A DNA stretch of 64,000 bases, taken from assembly GCA_037039925.1 (NCBI GenBank), contig JAXRKP010000181.1, forward strand, positions 10,001 to 74,000, given 5' to 3'. The first letter of the stretch is position 1; every line of letters begins with the position of its first letter. The stretch is from Doris montereyensis (Eukaryota; Mollusca; Gastropoda; Nudibranchia; Dorididae). A program made the translations under genes and the position numbers. Of the stretch, positions 46,044 to 63,878 are shown in pieces. The notes under the pieces are model-generated. The model did not search any database. It saw only the letters and a list, made by a program, of their open reading frames with translations, and was not told where the DNA came from.

Positions 46044-46171
46044 AATTTACCCTGTCCACCATTGTGGTGAATTCAATCTCAGGGTGAATTAAGTTATTAG
46101 AGGAACCAGCAAGATGAAAGAGAGGTGAAAGAGCAAAGGAAAGAAGTAGGACCTACGGCGGTGCCCGCCAC
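46044..46171 (+). repeat. 115-bp dispersed repeat, copy 6
   Basis: Complete copy starting TTACCCTGTCCACCATTGTG, with a small internal insertion after GTGAATT. It lies 3' of the NUDT1 stop on the transcript. Confidence 0.85.
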
Positions 46172-46805
46172 AGAGTGAGAGAAGAGTGATGAATTACTCA
46201 TGGGGATGAACATGACACTGACACACAGGACACTGATGCTTTTGTGTCTGTTTGATTCTGCAATGTTGGTCCAAGCTTCACTCAGTGTATATTTGTGTAT
46301 GTGCATGAAGAACAAGATCAATTTTGAGAATCCCTTTTTCTTTTTTCTAACTTTGCGAAAAGCATCTAGAACTAAAACAAATGTCATAAAAAGTCTAGTA
46401 GCATATCAATTAAGTTAAAACTCATTGACAATAGAACATCTTTACCAGATCGATGGAACCACTACAACCAACACAAACTGAAAGCATGTATTCAACGATG
46501 AAGGCCTAATAATGGACCGGATGAAACTGAATTCAGCATTATTGTTTGATGCAACAGCTACCTGGTTTTGTGGTCAGTAGGAAAAGAGGAATGATATATC
46601 AAAGAAATGCACATGGTCTTCTTACTTCATTCTCTTTCTTATATATGTCATCCTCCCTCCTATTTTAGTCTGACTAATACTGATAGAGTAAAGTCACAAC
46701 TACGACTAAAATCAACAGATATTTATAAGCAGTATTATAAGATCAAGGACACTTATGCTGGAGGTGACATATTTACTGGAACCAGAGTCAAGTTTTAAAA
46801 TCCAA

Positions 46806-51206
<4,401 letters not shown>

Positions 51207-51635
51207 TTTCCTGAAATGAAAAAAGAAAAAAGAGTCAATTTGACTTTTATGCAAGCCATACAAAATTCTTAAGTGTAAGTAAAAATTTAAACATAATACG
51301 CCATACAAATGTACTACGAACACAATAACCCCCTCCCCAAAAAAAACAAAACAAACTCCTACAACAGCCTGAACTCAAACCCATCAAAAAACCCTTTCCC
51401 AAACCCTGAAAAAAATCGCCCTCAAAATTCAAGCTCAAGAACATGCCTCATGAAATTTGTTGATAAATGTAAAAAATTAAACTTGCATATATATATCAAA
51501 TCCTTCTGTACCGTTCATAGCACAGGCAATAGTGGGATACAAAATCTTCCCTAAACATAATGCTAGTTTTCGCCATATTTATGTATCTCAAAACATATTC
51601 AAAGAAACACTGGCACCTTTACTTTACTTTTAGCA

Positions 51636-51925
51636 TAGCTGCCATTGCCAACTTTATCAAATAAAATAAATAACAGACTCTGACCTTGCAAGCTACTTCT
51701 AATTTAAAACTAAATGTAATAGTAGTACATGTAGTAGAAAGTTTGCCGATCGACACTTTCAGGTGAAATGCGACATACGACTTTCAAAGAACATTGTCTC
51801 CAGACATTCACCTCAATGTCTCTGCAGTTAACTAAGGGGTTTCTAAAAATAAAAATAAATAAAGTTAACAATCATGTTTACTTTTCAAGATAAATACAGA
51901 CCTCAGACTCAAAGTCAAAGCCACA
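51636..51925 (+). repeat. Dispersed repeat (CATAGCTGCCAAC type), copy 2
   Basis: CATAGCTGCCATTGCCAAC, CTCTGCAGTTAACTA and CTTTTCAAGATAAATACAG; longer than copy 1 by internal insertions. Confidence 0.6.
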
Positions 51926-52532
51926 AAAAGATACTGAAGCAAAACCGTGTTTCTATTGTCTTGACATTACAACGTGTAAGCTACATCTCATTTTTCAATG
52001 ATTAGGTTGTAAATTAAATGCTGCGTAAAAGGAGGCGTAGCTTGATGGCATTGCTTATGTTTGAAAAAGGTTTAATCCCAAAATGTCGCAGGTTGATTCA
52101 GTTTTTATTGTAGAATGCCACTTCACCTTTCTTTGTTCTGTTATATTCCAAGTCCAAAATATCAAAACATAGATTTTATCAGCCGTGTTGGTAGTTTACT
52201 GTCATATATCATATTACTACTCCTTCTTCTTCATGAAGAATATGACAAAAAGTGATGTATTTATTAACTCTCTGGTTGTGGAGACAACTGTAAAATTAAA
52301 AATTCTGCTCCAAGTTTTACCCTAGCTCTGATTTTTTGGCAACATGCGGCAAAATAACAATTTATGACATAGACAAAAGAGAACTTTAATAGCTCTGAAT
52401 ACACATTTTCTAAGTATCGGATGCTTGGGTGAGAACAAATTTGGGTCTTGAGCCTTCTCATTTAAAATTTATAAAAAAGTTTCACATATCTTGATCACAA
52501 ATCAAATAATTAATAACCCGAAGTATACACAA

Positions 52533-52745
52533 CCGGGTAGTGGGCAGGTGCTTGGACCTAACGTGTCTTGCTGACTTGAGGTGGGGTTTTGGCTGAGCAA
52601 AGGCTTAAGGAGAACGCTGACAGAAAATCACAACCTGCTGCCTTGCAACTTGCAGGTTGGTCTTGGCTGACCAAAGGCTAAGGAAGTTAACCCGACAGTA
52701 AATCACAACCAAGGCAGCCCCACCACCTACCTAGGGAAACTTGGG
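52533..52745 (-). repeat. Inverted arm on the 3' side of RTE-like copy 2
   Basis: Carries GACCAAAGGCTAAGGAAGTT and GCAGCCCCACCACCTACCTA, the reverse complement of the block at 56430-56640. The outer end, GGGTAGTGGGCAGGTGCTTG, also resembles the reverse complement of 56610-56640. Confidence 0.75.
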
Positions 52746-53339
52746 CATCAACCAATCAAAATACACTTTTAATACAGTTTATATTATTAACATTATTATA
52801 ATACAAATGGGTCATGATATTTATTACAAGATTGACCAATATTAGATCTTCCAACACCACATTAGGATGATTTCTTAACACGAATAGATTCCTTTCTTCA
52901 CATGACCTCTACTTCTGGTCATTGTCTTTGGTAGCTGTACTGACGTTACACCACTCTAGATTGTAGATCACCAAGAATCTGCCCCACCAGTCAATTGAGT
53001 CTTCAGTCAGTGGTGAGCTTTACAGCTAGATCTAGTATGATTGTGAATGTAATTACATTTTTCATCTTCCATGTTTGGAAAGAAAGGGAAGTAATTTAGA
53101 CATAAATTTCAGGCCGCCATGAAACGTGCAGTTTAAACAAAGTAAACACGGGTGAAAACTGAATGAGTCAAGACAGGTGTACTATTACTATACAATACTA
53201 TTATTAATATTATGCTCGCCTTCACTTCAGTCTGCTCCATAAAAATAAAGTCCAACAAAGATTTATTGGTACCAAGTCGGTCCTATTGACTGCGTGGTAT
53301 ATGGTCGTGTGGGACACATTATACTATAGATCTGCATGT

Positions 53340-56300
53340 CCCCTTAATCTTTCTTTCTTTATCAGCTCCCATTCTACCTTCCGGTGAATGGGTTTTAGAT
53401 GCCCGAAATGATCTTTCTCCAGGCTGCCCTGTCCTGACAGTTTCTGTTTCCTTCCGTGACAGTCAAATTTCTTTGCGTTAATGCCTCTTTTATATCTTCT
53501 TTCCACTTTCTCCGAGCTCTGCCTTTTGTTTTAGCACTATATACTGATTTAGCTATTCTATTGTCATTCATTCTGTTAACATGCCCAAACCATATCAGTT
53601 GATTCATTTCTATCTTAGTTTGATGCTATCTGCTTTGGTTTGACCTCTTATTGTTGTGTTTCTGATTTTGTCTCTTTGAGTTTTCCTACTACTCTTCTTA
53701 GATATTTCATTTCGGCTGCCTGCACTCTACTGTATTCCCGACTGTCTAAGGTCAGGTTTCACTGCCATAGGGGAGTAGGATAATAAACTGTGTTGTATAC
53801 TGCCATTTTGGTTTTCGTTGACAATTCTTGTTTCCCTACAAATGCCTTTCCTAGGTGGTTATATGTTGCACTTGCCTTTTGGATTCTCTGGCTGATTTCT
53901 TCTCTTATTTTTTCCCTCTGAGTTAATCATTACTCTAGGTAATTGTAGCTTTGAACTCGTTCTAAATTCTCCCTGCTCAATTTAAGATTTTTTGTGTTTT
54001 AGCTTCTCTAGTTACTAGTATTGTTTTGGTTTTCTTTGCATTTACTCTCATTCCTCTTTTATTTAATTCATTATTCATTATATTGATATTTGACTGAAGG
54101 TCACTTTCTGATTTTCCAAACAAAACTATATCATCGGCAAATGAAAGCATTGATTACATTTACTGGTTTGAGCTTCCACATACCTACATTCATTTTCTTC
54201 ATGTTTGAGGATGCCTTTGCGACTGAATCCATAAATGTGATCAAAAGAGGACTTTGGACACAACCCTGTCTTACTCTTATATCTACATCAAATTCTGCAG
54301 ATACATTTCCAGCTACTCTCACTGCACATGTTGGTTTATTGTAAAAACTTTTAATGGCTTCTCTTAAATTTTGCTCTACGTTGCAATCTTTTAAGGAATT
54401 CCATAGTTCGTTCCTCTTCACAGTGTCAAATGCCTTTTCTAAGTCAATAAAACACAGGTGCAAGTCAATGCTTCTCTCAAGGAATTTTTTCTATTATTTG
54501 TCTAATTGTAATTATATATGTAATGTTGTACACTTCTTCCTGGTCTAAATCCACTCGGATGCTCTTCAACCTGATCCTCTACTCTTTTCCTTAGTCTCAT
54601 TTCCAGAATCTGGCATACACTTTTCTTGGTACGCTAAGTAGTGATATCCCTCTATAGTTTGAGCATTCCATCGTTAATCCTTTCTTGTGTGTATTGGTAC
54701 TACAGTTCCCTTTTTCCAGTCGTCTGGCACCTGTTTGGACTTCCATGCTTGTTGACATATTTGCATGTTAGTAGTTTGTCTGCCTCTCTCCCTTGGCTTT
54801 TAATCATTTTTTGGATAAACTTGATCTGCTCCTGGGGCTTTTCAATTTCACTTTTCTTATAGGCTGTTTGAAGTTCTTCCATTGAGACATCTACTTCTTC
54901 AGCTGTCTCATTTCGATTACTTGTTACTCTTAATAATTGATCTGTACTCCTTGTTTCATATGTTCTGGAGGGATGTAATTGTTGAAAATACTTTCTCCAC
55001 GTTTCCATGATTTTGCTGTCTCCTTTCATTATTTCTCCTTTGGCGTTCTTAATTTGTCGTATTGGGCATGTTTTGGTCTTTCTCATGCTCTTCATTGCTC
55101 CCCAGAACAGCTTTTGATTTCATTGATAGCTTTTCTTGAAGTCTTTGTCCAAACTCTTCCCACTGTTCCTGTTTTGCTTTCCTAACTTCCTCTTTGGTGA
55201 TAGTTCTTTTACTCATGTAATCTATCCTATCCTGTGGTCTCTTTGTTTGCAAGTATTTCTTCCATGCACCTTTCTTTGCTTTGATCTTAATCTTGACATT
55301 CTCATTCCACCATGCCGTCCTTTTTCCATCTCCTTTAATTTGTTTCCTACCACAGACCTCTTCAGTACAACTGAGGAGTGTTTCTTGATAACTTATATAT
55401 TTGCCACTTTTCTTCTATTGTACTTTCCTTCAGATCCATCTGCCTTTCACTGATAGATCTGTTTTTTTATCCTGGATTGGTACATCTGTTTTACTATTGG
55501 TTTATTTAGTTCTTCTATTTTGAGTGATTTAGTAGCTTTTTCTTCTCTTTCCTTTTCTGCTTGTTTTCTTCAGTTAATAATCTCATTTTGGCTATCACTA
55601 GGTGATGATCACTAAATTTTTCAGCTCCTCTGCTTACTCTAGCATCCATTGTACTGTAAAAAAGGAGCTGCTAACTATTATAATGTAGTCTGTGATTGAC
55701 TTTTCACATCTGTCTTCATTTACTCTTGTATATTTGTGGATATCTTTATGAGGAAAAAATGTGTTAGCTATTTTCATGTTATTCTTTAGGCAAAAATCTA
55801 TTAGTCTCTCTCTATTTGGAGAAATTGTTGTCTCTCCGTCTTTACCTATTACTCCTCCTGAAGTTTCTACATTGTTGCCTACTCTAGCATTTAAATCTCC
55901 TTCCATTAATTCCTGTTTGGTTTGAGATTCTCTGCAGCTATTTGTAAATCATTTTGAAGATATCTTTTTCTTCTTTGGGGCATCTTCTTTTGGTCCATTT
56001 AATAAGCTATATTAATAATTTAATTTCTCTTCCTTTTGGTTTAATATTTACCTCTAATAGCCGTGGGCTTACAAATTTCCAACTTTCTAGTAGCATTTCT
56101 TGCCTTTTATGCATTAGGAGGCCTACTCCTGCTCTAGCTCTATCTTTGACATCTACTCCTAAGAAGATTAAAGTATGATTTGGTCCTACATTTCTATATT
56201 CCTTGTCCTTTTTTCTTTGTTTCTGTAATAGCCAAAATTTCTACTTTGAATTTTTCTATTTCTTCAGCTAATTCTAACTCCTTTCCATTAATTGTCCCTA

Positions 56301-56400
56301 ATATTCCATGTTCCAAAAAATCACACTCCGTGTTATTTTCCAGAGTTGTCTTGAACGTTCAAGCCGGGTATATCATTGTATATATTACTTTGAATCAGGT
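53340..56400 (-). mobile_element. RTE-like LINE, copy 2, nearly full length, inactive
   Basis: Minus strand, collinear with copy 1. APE endonuclease: GDLNARVGN and IANTFFPHKDIHKYTR in the frame at 55906-55634. RT: CFIDLEKAFDTV and VRQGCVQSPLL in the frame at 54463-54131, then the FADD region broken by one base near 54150. C-terminal block NQLIWFGHVNRMNDNRIAKS, better kept than in copy 1 (frame 53607-53395). Short GAAA tail at about 53349-53362. Many frameshifts that copy 1 lacks, and the reverse, show independent decay. It lies between NUDT1 coding exon 1 and the probable shared promoter. Confidence 0.88.
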
Positions 56401-56429
56401 TGTTTTGGATAAGTTAGGGGATTAGCCCA

Positions 56430-56640
56430 CTGTACCCGAGGTAGATGGTGGGGCTGCCACCTTGGGGCCACCTGCCTTTGGTCAGTCAAGACCGGCCTGC
56501 AAGGCAGCAGGTTTTCTTTCAGGATTAAGTCCCTTAGCCTTTGGTCAGCCAAGACCTGCCTGCAAGGCAGCAGGAGACTCGTGGAGGGCGAGATCATCTA
56601 CTCCTCGTACAGGTGCTTACCTGTCCACTGCCCAGCCCCT
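56430..56640 (+). repeat. Tandem-repeat arm on the 5' side of RTE-like copy 2
   Basis: GGTAGATGGTGGGGCTGCCA followed by two units with CCTTTGGTCAG, CAAGACC and TGCAAGGCAGCAGG; ends ATCTACTCCTCGTACAGG as in copy 1. Copy 1 has three units here. Confidence 0.85.
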
Positions 56641-56849
56641 TAATCTACTTTTCATTAAATCTACCACAATCCCTAAGGTTGAAAATCAAACTGTGTGCTG
56701 CCATGCCCGACTAAATTTATACCGGGTGCTTTAGTTAAGTCCTCCCGAAGTAAAGAAAGTGAAAGTGGATTTAGCTCCAGATCTAGAAATCTCAATCAAT
56801 AAGTCATCATTTCATGACTTTAATCAATGACAATAAAGTTGACTTAGAT

Positions 56850-57142
56850 ATTAATTCAAAACAAAACATTTCCATCTGCTTTCCTCTCTAGACAGCAGAA
56901 GAAAAATTTAAAAAAAGCAAAGGAACGGAAGATTTTTTCGTTTACCAAATGTTGTCTTCGTTCGTTATCCCCGCTACCAACAAAATACTTGATTTCTAAC
57001 CCAAATGAGTACCTAACAGCGACAATGCTCATGCGTCGAAACAAACTTCCGGAAACGACGGATGTTGGCTTTATTTTTTCTTTCATGATAGGCCGATCAT
57101 CCATCGTATCTACCGTCTTACATAGCTGATCACTAAACGGCA
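56850..57142. promoter_or_regulatory. Probable divergent promoter of NUDT1 and GPS1
   Basis: CpG-containing, less AT-rich stretch just before the GPS1 ATG. The perfect palindrome TTCCGGAA at 57047-57054 contains an ETS-type site on both strands. A possible minus-strand donor TTTG/GTAAAC at about 56946 would end a non-coding NUDT1 first exon. No TATA box is obvious. Promoter role is inferred from the head-to-head genes. Confidence 0.45.
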
Positions 57143-60100
57143 ATGCCGTTAGCAAGACTGTCACAGGTAAACTAAACGCATTAAATGCCAGGTTTTATCC
57201 TATTCGTAATTATTCTGCATTGCGCACATTTCAAACAGGATCTGGGTTTGATTTTGAGAGAAAATTTGATTAGATTTGGTTTTCGGCAACAAAAGTGTGG
57301 ACAATAAAGTAGATCTGATAGCCTATAGGCCTATATATCAAGATCTAGATCTTTAGACCTTGAATCTAAATGTAGATTATAGATCTAGATAGTTTAGTAC
57401 ATAGATATAGATTAAGATTCTAGATCTACACCTACAGCAGTACAGTACAGTGTACACTGAACAGGTACAGTGCAGCGCGGATATCTCAAGCTTCTTCAGG
57501 TCAGCAGGTCAGTGAGTTCGAGATAGAAAGAATAGATATAGATCTAGTCTAGATCAAGCTGTGAAGTAGAGGTTTTTATGTCGCACTATCCATGCCATAC
57601 CCGCCTCTATCAGTATCACTTTGTTTGATACTGGATGTAATGTACGTGTCAGTGTCGCCCATCATCTGCATCACTCGTCACGTAACTGTGGTGCCTTGTC
57701 AGTCGATGTCAGGCATAGGTCTAGATCTGGATGGAGCTAGGTCGAGAGTTTACTATATATACACCTAGTTTGAAATGTCTGTTTAACTGTTCAGTCACAC
57801 AACCCAAGTTAAGGTGAAGCGGTGCATTCAAACCAATCTCAAATGGTGCCATGTACCTAACTCTTTTAAGGCTAACCTGCCGTCTGACCGCAATATCGAT
57901 TGATAATCTCGTTTCCTCTGTGTACAAGGCTTCCGCATGTGGTACCGAAAGTTTTTTTGTCCGCAGACGAGGCTGCAGCGCTTGACCACGATGTACCTGT
58001 GATTATTGGGATTGGTTTTTTCATCTCCGTTTAGTTCGGTGATGTAGCAGGAAATTCATGTTACCGTTATTGTCATTGTGTTTAGATTGCATTGTTTACT
58101 AACAATAACATACATTACAGCCTACTTTTATTGAACATGGCATGGAATAATACTGCAGTTGGCCTACAACTAATGAAGAGGAATGAAAGGTCTAATACTA
58201 ATATATAGAAAATGTGTCAGGACCGATAAATCTTAGTGTGCCCAACCTTCATAAGCAACAAGGAGACATAGAAACAAATGAACACTAAGCAATGCTGAAC
58301 AAAACTATTAGAGCCAATGTTATTGAGGCCTACCGCGATTACTAGAGCCTTGAATTTTGAACTGATCAAGCAGAAGGCTTCGCTGATATTCAATGACCTG
58401 TTAGATCTAGATTTAAACGTCCCTTTGTATTAGGGACGTGATCTGTATCTGTACTCTTAAGTAGATTTAATAGATCTAAATCAAGTCAAAATTAAAATCT
58501 TTGAAACAATATGACTCCCCTTTGCACGCGTGTGGTCAGAGAGAGAGAGAGAAATGTCGCGCATGTGTGAAAAGAGAGAAATAGAGAGCATTTTTCGTGT
58601 GTGTTTTGTGCAATCGTGAATGTATGTGAGTGTGTGAGCTGAAGAGGGAGTGAGCAACAATTTATGAAGTGAAAGGCAAATGCAAGGAAGAAAAGAGGTT
58701 TGATGATAATTGACAGGTACATCTGACCGGTTAGTTTCACTCACGATAAGCCAAAGCAGGTTTTGCAAATGCAACCGAATCTAACCTGAATTGTCTCTGA
58801 ATCTAACCTGATCAGTCTCCTTTCTGGTGGCCGGTCATCGTCTACATTTTTGTGCGGACGTAAGGAGACGTCCAAAGACAAAATATTCCGCAAAGCCAAC
58901 CGGAAGATTTAAAAACAAAAATTTCATGATTTCTCAATAGTGTTACACAAGATGAACAACGAGAAAAATAGCTCGACGCGATGTTACAGTTATTAGATCC
59001 CAGATCGAAAAAAAAAAAGTTTTGTCCGGACGTATGGTCACGCAGACCGCTGGTAGTCTCGTGATATTCTCACTCTCATTTAGAGTTACCTATGATTTTT
59101 TCCCGTGTCTTTTACAGGATAAATGGCCGTAGGAATACCATCTTTCAACTATTTTTTTCAGCTCTTACTGTGTGTACATTTGTAGACCACAATTATTACA
59201 TAATAACGAAAATCTGAAACCTGCCTCACGTGATCACTGCAAAAGATTAAAAAAATGAGACCTTGCCAAATTTTCTTTGAACAATTCTCTTCCACACGGA
59301 ATTGAAGAAAACAGAATAAAAGGTTGTTGACCTCACCTACTTACGGTAAAAGGACTTATTAAAAGAGGGAAATGTCAGCAGTCTCAATTGCTGACATTCG
59401 CACCCAAAAAATATTCATAAAACACACAAATTGAAAGCAAATTTCACAATATTATGTTTTTTATATCTGCGATGTCAAAGCTATACATGGATCAAATGTT
59501 AAGAAGATTCATCAATTAGACTTTGAGAAAGATTAATTGAAGAGTTCAAGTTATCATTGGGTCCCATTTTTGTGAAACCTGCCATATACAAAAGGAAAAG
59601 ACAAGAAGAAAACAAAATGCACCTGCCATAAAAGAGAGACAAAGAGAGGAGGGGGATAGAAAAGGAGAGAGAAAAAGAAAAGGAGACATAAAGAGAACGA
59701 TGAAGATAAAGAAAGGCGGAGAAAATGAGAGTGTGTAGTGAGAGAGAAAGAGCGAAAAAGAAAGAGATGAGGTAACATACAGAGGGGGGGGGAGACCACG
59801 TGGATACATGGTCAGGCTTTACTTCAGTTGTTCAGTAATAGCGTGGCTGGCTGTGTCGAATATTATCTAGTAGAGTTTCAATAAACACCATTTATTTTTT
59901 ATTTCTGAAGGAATCATTTTTATTCTCACATCTAAATAAAATGACGGAACAAATATACTAATAGCATTAGTATTGTTAATGCTGGGGGAAATGTCCAACC
60001 GCCTTTCGCTAATCCCATGACTGAGTCCAGTGTGCGTAGGTAATACATTCCCATGATGAAAGAAACAGCTATTCATTCTTATGTGAAAAAGAGGTGGAGA

Positions 60101-63100
60101 TATATTTTGTAATATGTGACGTTTGACAATATCAACACAATTTTCCCTCTGATTGGTCAACCCTGAACATGGTTTCTTTCTATTGACTGAAGGTCACGCC
60201 CTCCATTCAGGCAGACCATAGGTGTGCAATGTGATTGGCCACTGTTATCTTTTATTTGTATCAATCACTATTTCTTACTTGTGGGTGGAGCTTGTTACTA
60301 AAGTAATTGACATCTGTCCAGAAGTTGCGTCGGTTATACGAAGATAAGAGTCTTTGATTTTGTCCAGGGGGTCCACAGCCTATATTTGAGATAGAGCTTC
60401 TGTGTGTTTTTGTGTCTCTTTATAAGAAATATATCGAGTGTGTGTTACACGGGAAATAAACTATCACTTTCACCCCATTTAGAAGAATAGACTTTCTCGG
60501 TTTGGCATGGCATGGGTTGATCAGTGTAATTGGCCAAAATAAAGGCATTCTCAAAGCCGTCTTTGAGTGCACTGCAGTGCATATATGCGGGACCCACTAC
60601 TAACGCTTTGTCTCGCTGGAAGGCCGTGAGTGAAGCAAATGTACAGGACCCGCCAGAAAAGGGTTAATCATTAAGCAATTTTAGGTTATGGATAATCACA
60701 CTTTGGCACCATCAAGATTTCACCTTGAATACGATTACAAACCCAGTTTATGCTCGATACTGGGCCCTCTTTCACTCTTTTCATGCTCCTTGCAGTGTGA
60801 AGGCGGACGGGGGGAGGTGGGTGGCGGCCACAGATATCTATAAAATATAATAGTATGTCGCATGAGTTTACATCATATTGCCAGCATTGCGATGTGACAA
60901 TTGTGGCTGAGAGAGGGGGAGGGTGAGAATATTATGCCTCCTTATTTGTTCAACACGCTGTGTAATACAATACGTAACACATTGTGCGATGTTGATGTAG
61001 TACAACTTGTACTTCGTGGTGCAGGTAGTAAGGTGTGTTGTTGTGGGAGGGTAGAAAGTAAGTGGAAGTGCTAAGGATTTTAGTCTTGCCCAATTATTGT
61101 GTTCTGGCCATCGGTATTAACATTATTAATAGATCTGTCTCCGTGAAGTACTTGACAGAACAGGCGATTGGTTTAGAATTGAAGTCAGAGATCTAATCGC
61201 ATGCGCAGTCTCACTCTTACTAATACTACTACGTTTCGCTACTTTTCTCTTTCATTTGGAATTCTACCACTGCACTCAATCACAAAAATAACACATGCAT
61301 GTGAACGCACATCAGTAATTAGTAATAATACACAAGACCATTATGATAAAAATCCTGTCAGGAGAGGTAACTGAGCAATTGGTTACGTCAATTTGTCAAT
61401 CCTTTTTAAAGGTTCTTTGAACATCAACTTATGTGACATCCATATTACCGCTAAAGAATACTGCCTTGTGCATGTATAATCAAGAGGGCTAAGTGGCTAT
61501 TCTCGTGCAATGGTCTCCGTCTAAGTAACCGATCCTTTGGGAGATAAAATGCGGCCTTTTAGGCGAATAATTAATAAAATGGAGGGGGGTAGATAATCAG
61601 TATTCTAACTCGTCTCCTTTGTCTTCTTTTTTCCAGGCTTCAGCCTCAGAACCAATGCAAGTTGACTATGTTGAGGAGAATCAAAATGTAGAGGAAGAAC
61701 AGAATTTTGTTGTTGAAAATGCCTCAATGGTAATTGTTTGTTGCTTTTAGTTTTTAATGTAAAGGGTACCTTATTGATAAAACATACAAATGTATGTTCA
61801 TGTTATACATAGAGTTGATATGCGGTTTATATTGTAATGTTAATCATTGAACGACATTGTTTAAATATTTAAAAAAATTAAATACTGCACCCCTCTCATA
61901 ATTGATATTTGAACTTTTATGAATATTTAACAGTCAAAACTTGTTATTCAGTTAGAGATTGAAAATAAAATGCCCACATTGCTTTTCCCCAGGACTTGGA
62001 GACCTATGCCTGCCAGTACGTTGGTCTGGCAAGGCTCAACAGGCTGCTTTTTGTTGCAGAGCATTGCAACTCTCTCAAAGTGGAGGCCCTGAGAATGGCT
62101 TTGGACTATGCTATGACAAAAACGTACAACACAAGCCTGTATCAGCTCATTCATCATAAACTTGTCAATGCAACATCAGGGTGAGTGTTTCCTCTACCAC
62201 AGTGTCCCTGGAATGATCACCATTTTTCCGTTTGCATTGATTGTTTTACTTTCAATTCAAGCTACTGGTGACCAAGGTCCTAAATTTCAAGTAGTTTCTC
62301 GTAATCGTTGTGGTCTGAATTCAATATTCAGTTTTATTGCATGATCCTTATTTTCTTGCTACATTTTCTTACTTAAATCTTTCAAAAAGTTTGACTGTAG
62401 CTGTGTACGTCCATTTTGTGCACAACTGATTACTTCTTTCCTTTCACTATATTCTAGAGACTAAATAGTTACTAACCCTTAAACTGGATCGGCCGTTATG
62501 ACTGAATGTGCTATGGCCCCGGCCGTTATCGACCATGCCTCTTTAAAGCTCTACTAAAAGTGCGGCGAAAACTACATTTAACGAGCCAAAACCGGAAGAC
62601 ATAATAAATAATGAATACTGCTACTTTCTGAAAGTCAACTATGAGACTGAAGGCAGTTTTTCATCTGTATTGAAAGGGATAAATTGGCCCGTTTTCGTTT
62701 CTTTGTTCAGTGCCTCTAGGTTCGATCTACGGCGGTTTTACAATGTCAGATCCAGGCGCTGGACCATCACATGGTTCTGTTTCTCGGCCTATATCTAGAA
62801 GAAATCTGTTTGATTTATTTACTAGAGATGAAAGTGATAGTGAAGATGATTTTGATTGCATTCCTCACGTCAGTGATGACAGTGGTAGCTCTAGTGATAA
62901 CGGAAGTTGAGTCTACATCTATATCTAGTGATAATGATCGTGCTTTGCCTACAAGATAGGAACCAGTGGATCATGAACTTGACAGACATTGTCAGGAACT
63001 CCTTAATTTCTCAGAGCTAAAGGCAAAGTTCAGTGATGAATTATTTTATTTTAGTTTTGTATATTTTATTTCGTGGCCATGTCTCTTTGTGACATAATAT

Positions 63101-63878
63101 ATGCAATGGAGAAATATGTCCAAATACCAATTGGATGAAAGATTCTTTTTTTACTTATCCTGATAGTGTGAGACCTGGAAATAACAGTCAAAACAATATC
63201 CCAGATGTTGCAGCTGTGAGCTCAGTGGATACTCAGTGGGTGGAGTCTACTTCAAAGAAGGCTGCACTAAAACTTGAAAAGCTAGACACTGATCTCAAGA
63301 ACTACAAAAGTAATAGTATCAAAGAAAGCATCAGGTAAGAACTCAATTATCCATTATTTTATATGCATCAGGGGGAAATCTGTCATGCATTGACATAAAG
63401 GTAACAGGTTGCAAGCTTTATTCAAATGATGTAGGCTCACAGACTGACTACACGGTCTAAAAGCTCTCTTTGTAGGACATTATATGAATATGCCAGAAGG
63501 CTGTAGACATTCTAATGGTGCTTCTAAAGGAGCTTGAAGTGACAGAAAAGAAGAACAGTACAAAATTCTTTTCACGTAGTTCTGTTTTGACATTATCCCT
63601 TGAAAAACTATAATGAGTTCATTAAAAGAAACAATTTGTGTAAAACTATTGAGGCACTCTACCAGATAGAACGAAAGTAGTATCATTGCAAGAAAAAGAA
63701 GAATATAATATATATTACTCTTTTCAATTTTATTTCCTGCAGACGAGGACATGATGACCTTGGCGATCATTATCTGGAGTGTGGAGATCTCAGCAATGCT
63801 TTGAAATGTTACTCTCGAGCAAGAGACTATTGCACAAACCCAAAGCATGTTGTCAACATGTGTTTGAATGTTATAAAA
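57143..63878 (+). CDS. GPS1: COP9 signalosome complex subunit 1 (5' part; continues past the window)
   Basis: Five coding exons: 57143-57166, 61637-61729, 61993-62180, 63167-63334, 63743-63878; GT-AG and in phase, 203 codons, about 40% of the family's usual length (about 490 aa). Start MPLARLSQ matches the human MPL start; then [15 protein letters not shown] and NFVVENASM. The well-kept [20 protein letters not shown] and [20 protein letters not shown] lead into the TPR-like RPN7 repeat domain ([18 protein letters not shown]). The C-terminal PCI domain lies beyond 64000. CSN1 is a scaffold of the nuclear/cytosolic complex that removes NEDD8 from cullins. No frameshift or stop is seen. Head-to-head with NUDT1. 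Confidence 0.95.
57167..59441. other. GPS1 intron 1, left part
   Basis: TAGATC-rich patch at 57340-57560; otherwise no exon or ordered repeat recognised. Confidence 0.45.
59442..59583 (+). repeat. 142-bp young repeat, copy 2
   Basis: Differs from 38096-38237 at two bases. A purine-rich, GA-containing stretch (59590-59790) follows immediately. Confidence 0.9.
59590..61636. other. GPS1 intron 1, right part
   Basis: Purine-rich start, then unique sequence without recognisable coding potential. Confidence 0.45.
62456..63130 (+). mobile_element. Possible decayed piggyBac-like remnant in GPS1 intron 3
   Basis: A 55-aa frame from ATG at 62743 reads [16 protein letters not shown], then [18 protein letters not shown] and a Ser/Asp-rich end. 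This is like the acidic N-terminal regions of piggyBac-type transposases. The upstream sequence CCCTTAAACTGG also recalls such an end. No DDD catalytic core, matching right end or TTAA duplication is seen, so the assignment is tentative. Confidence 0.25.
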
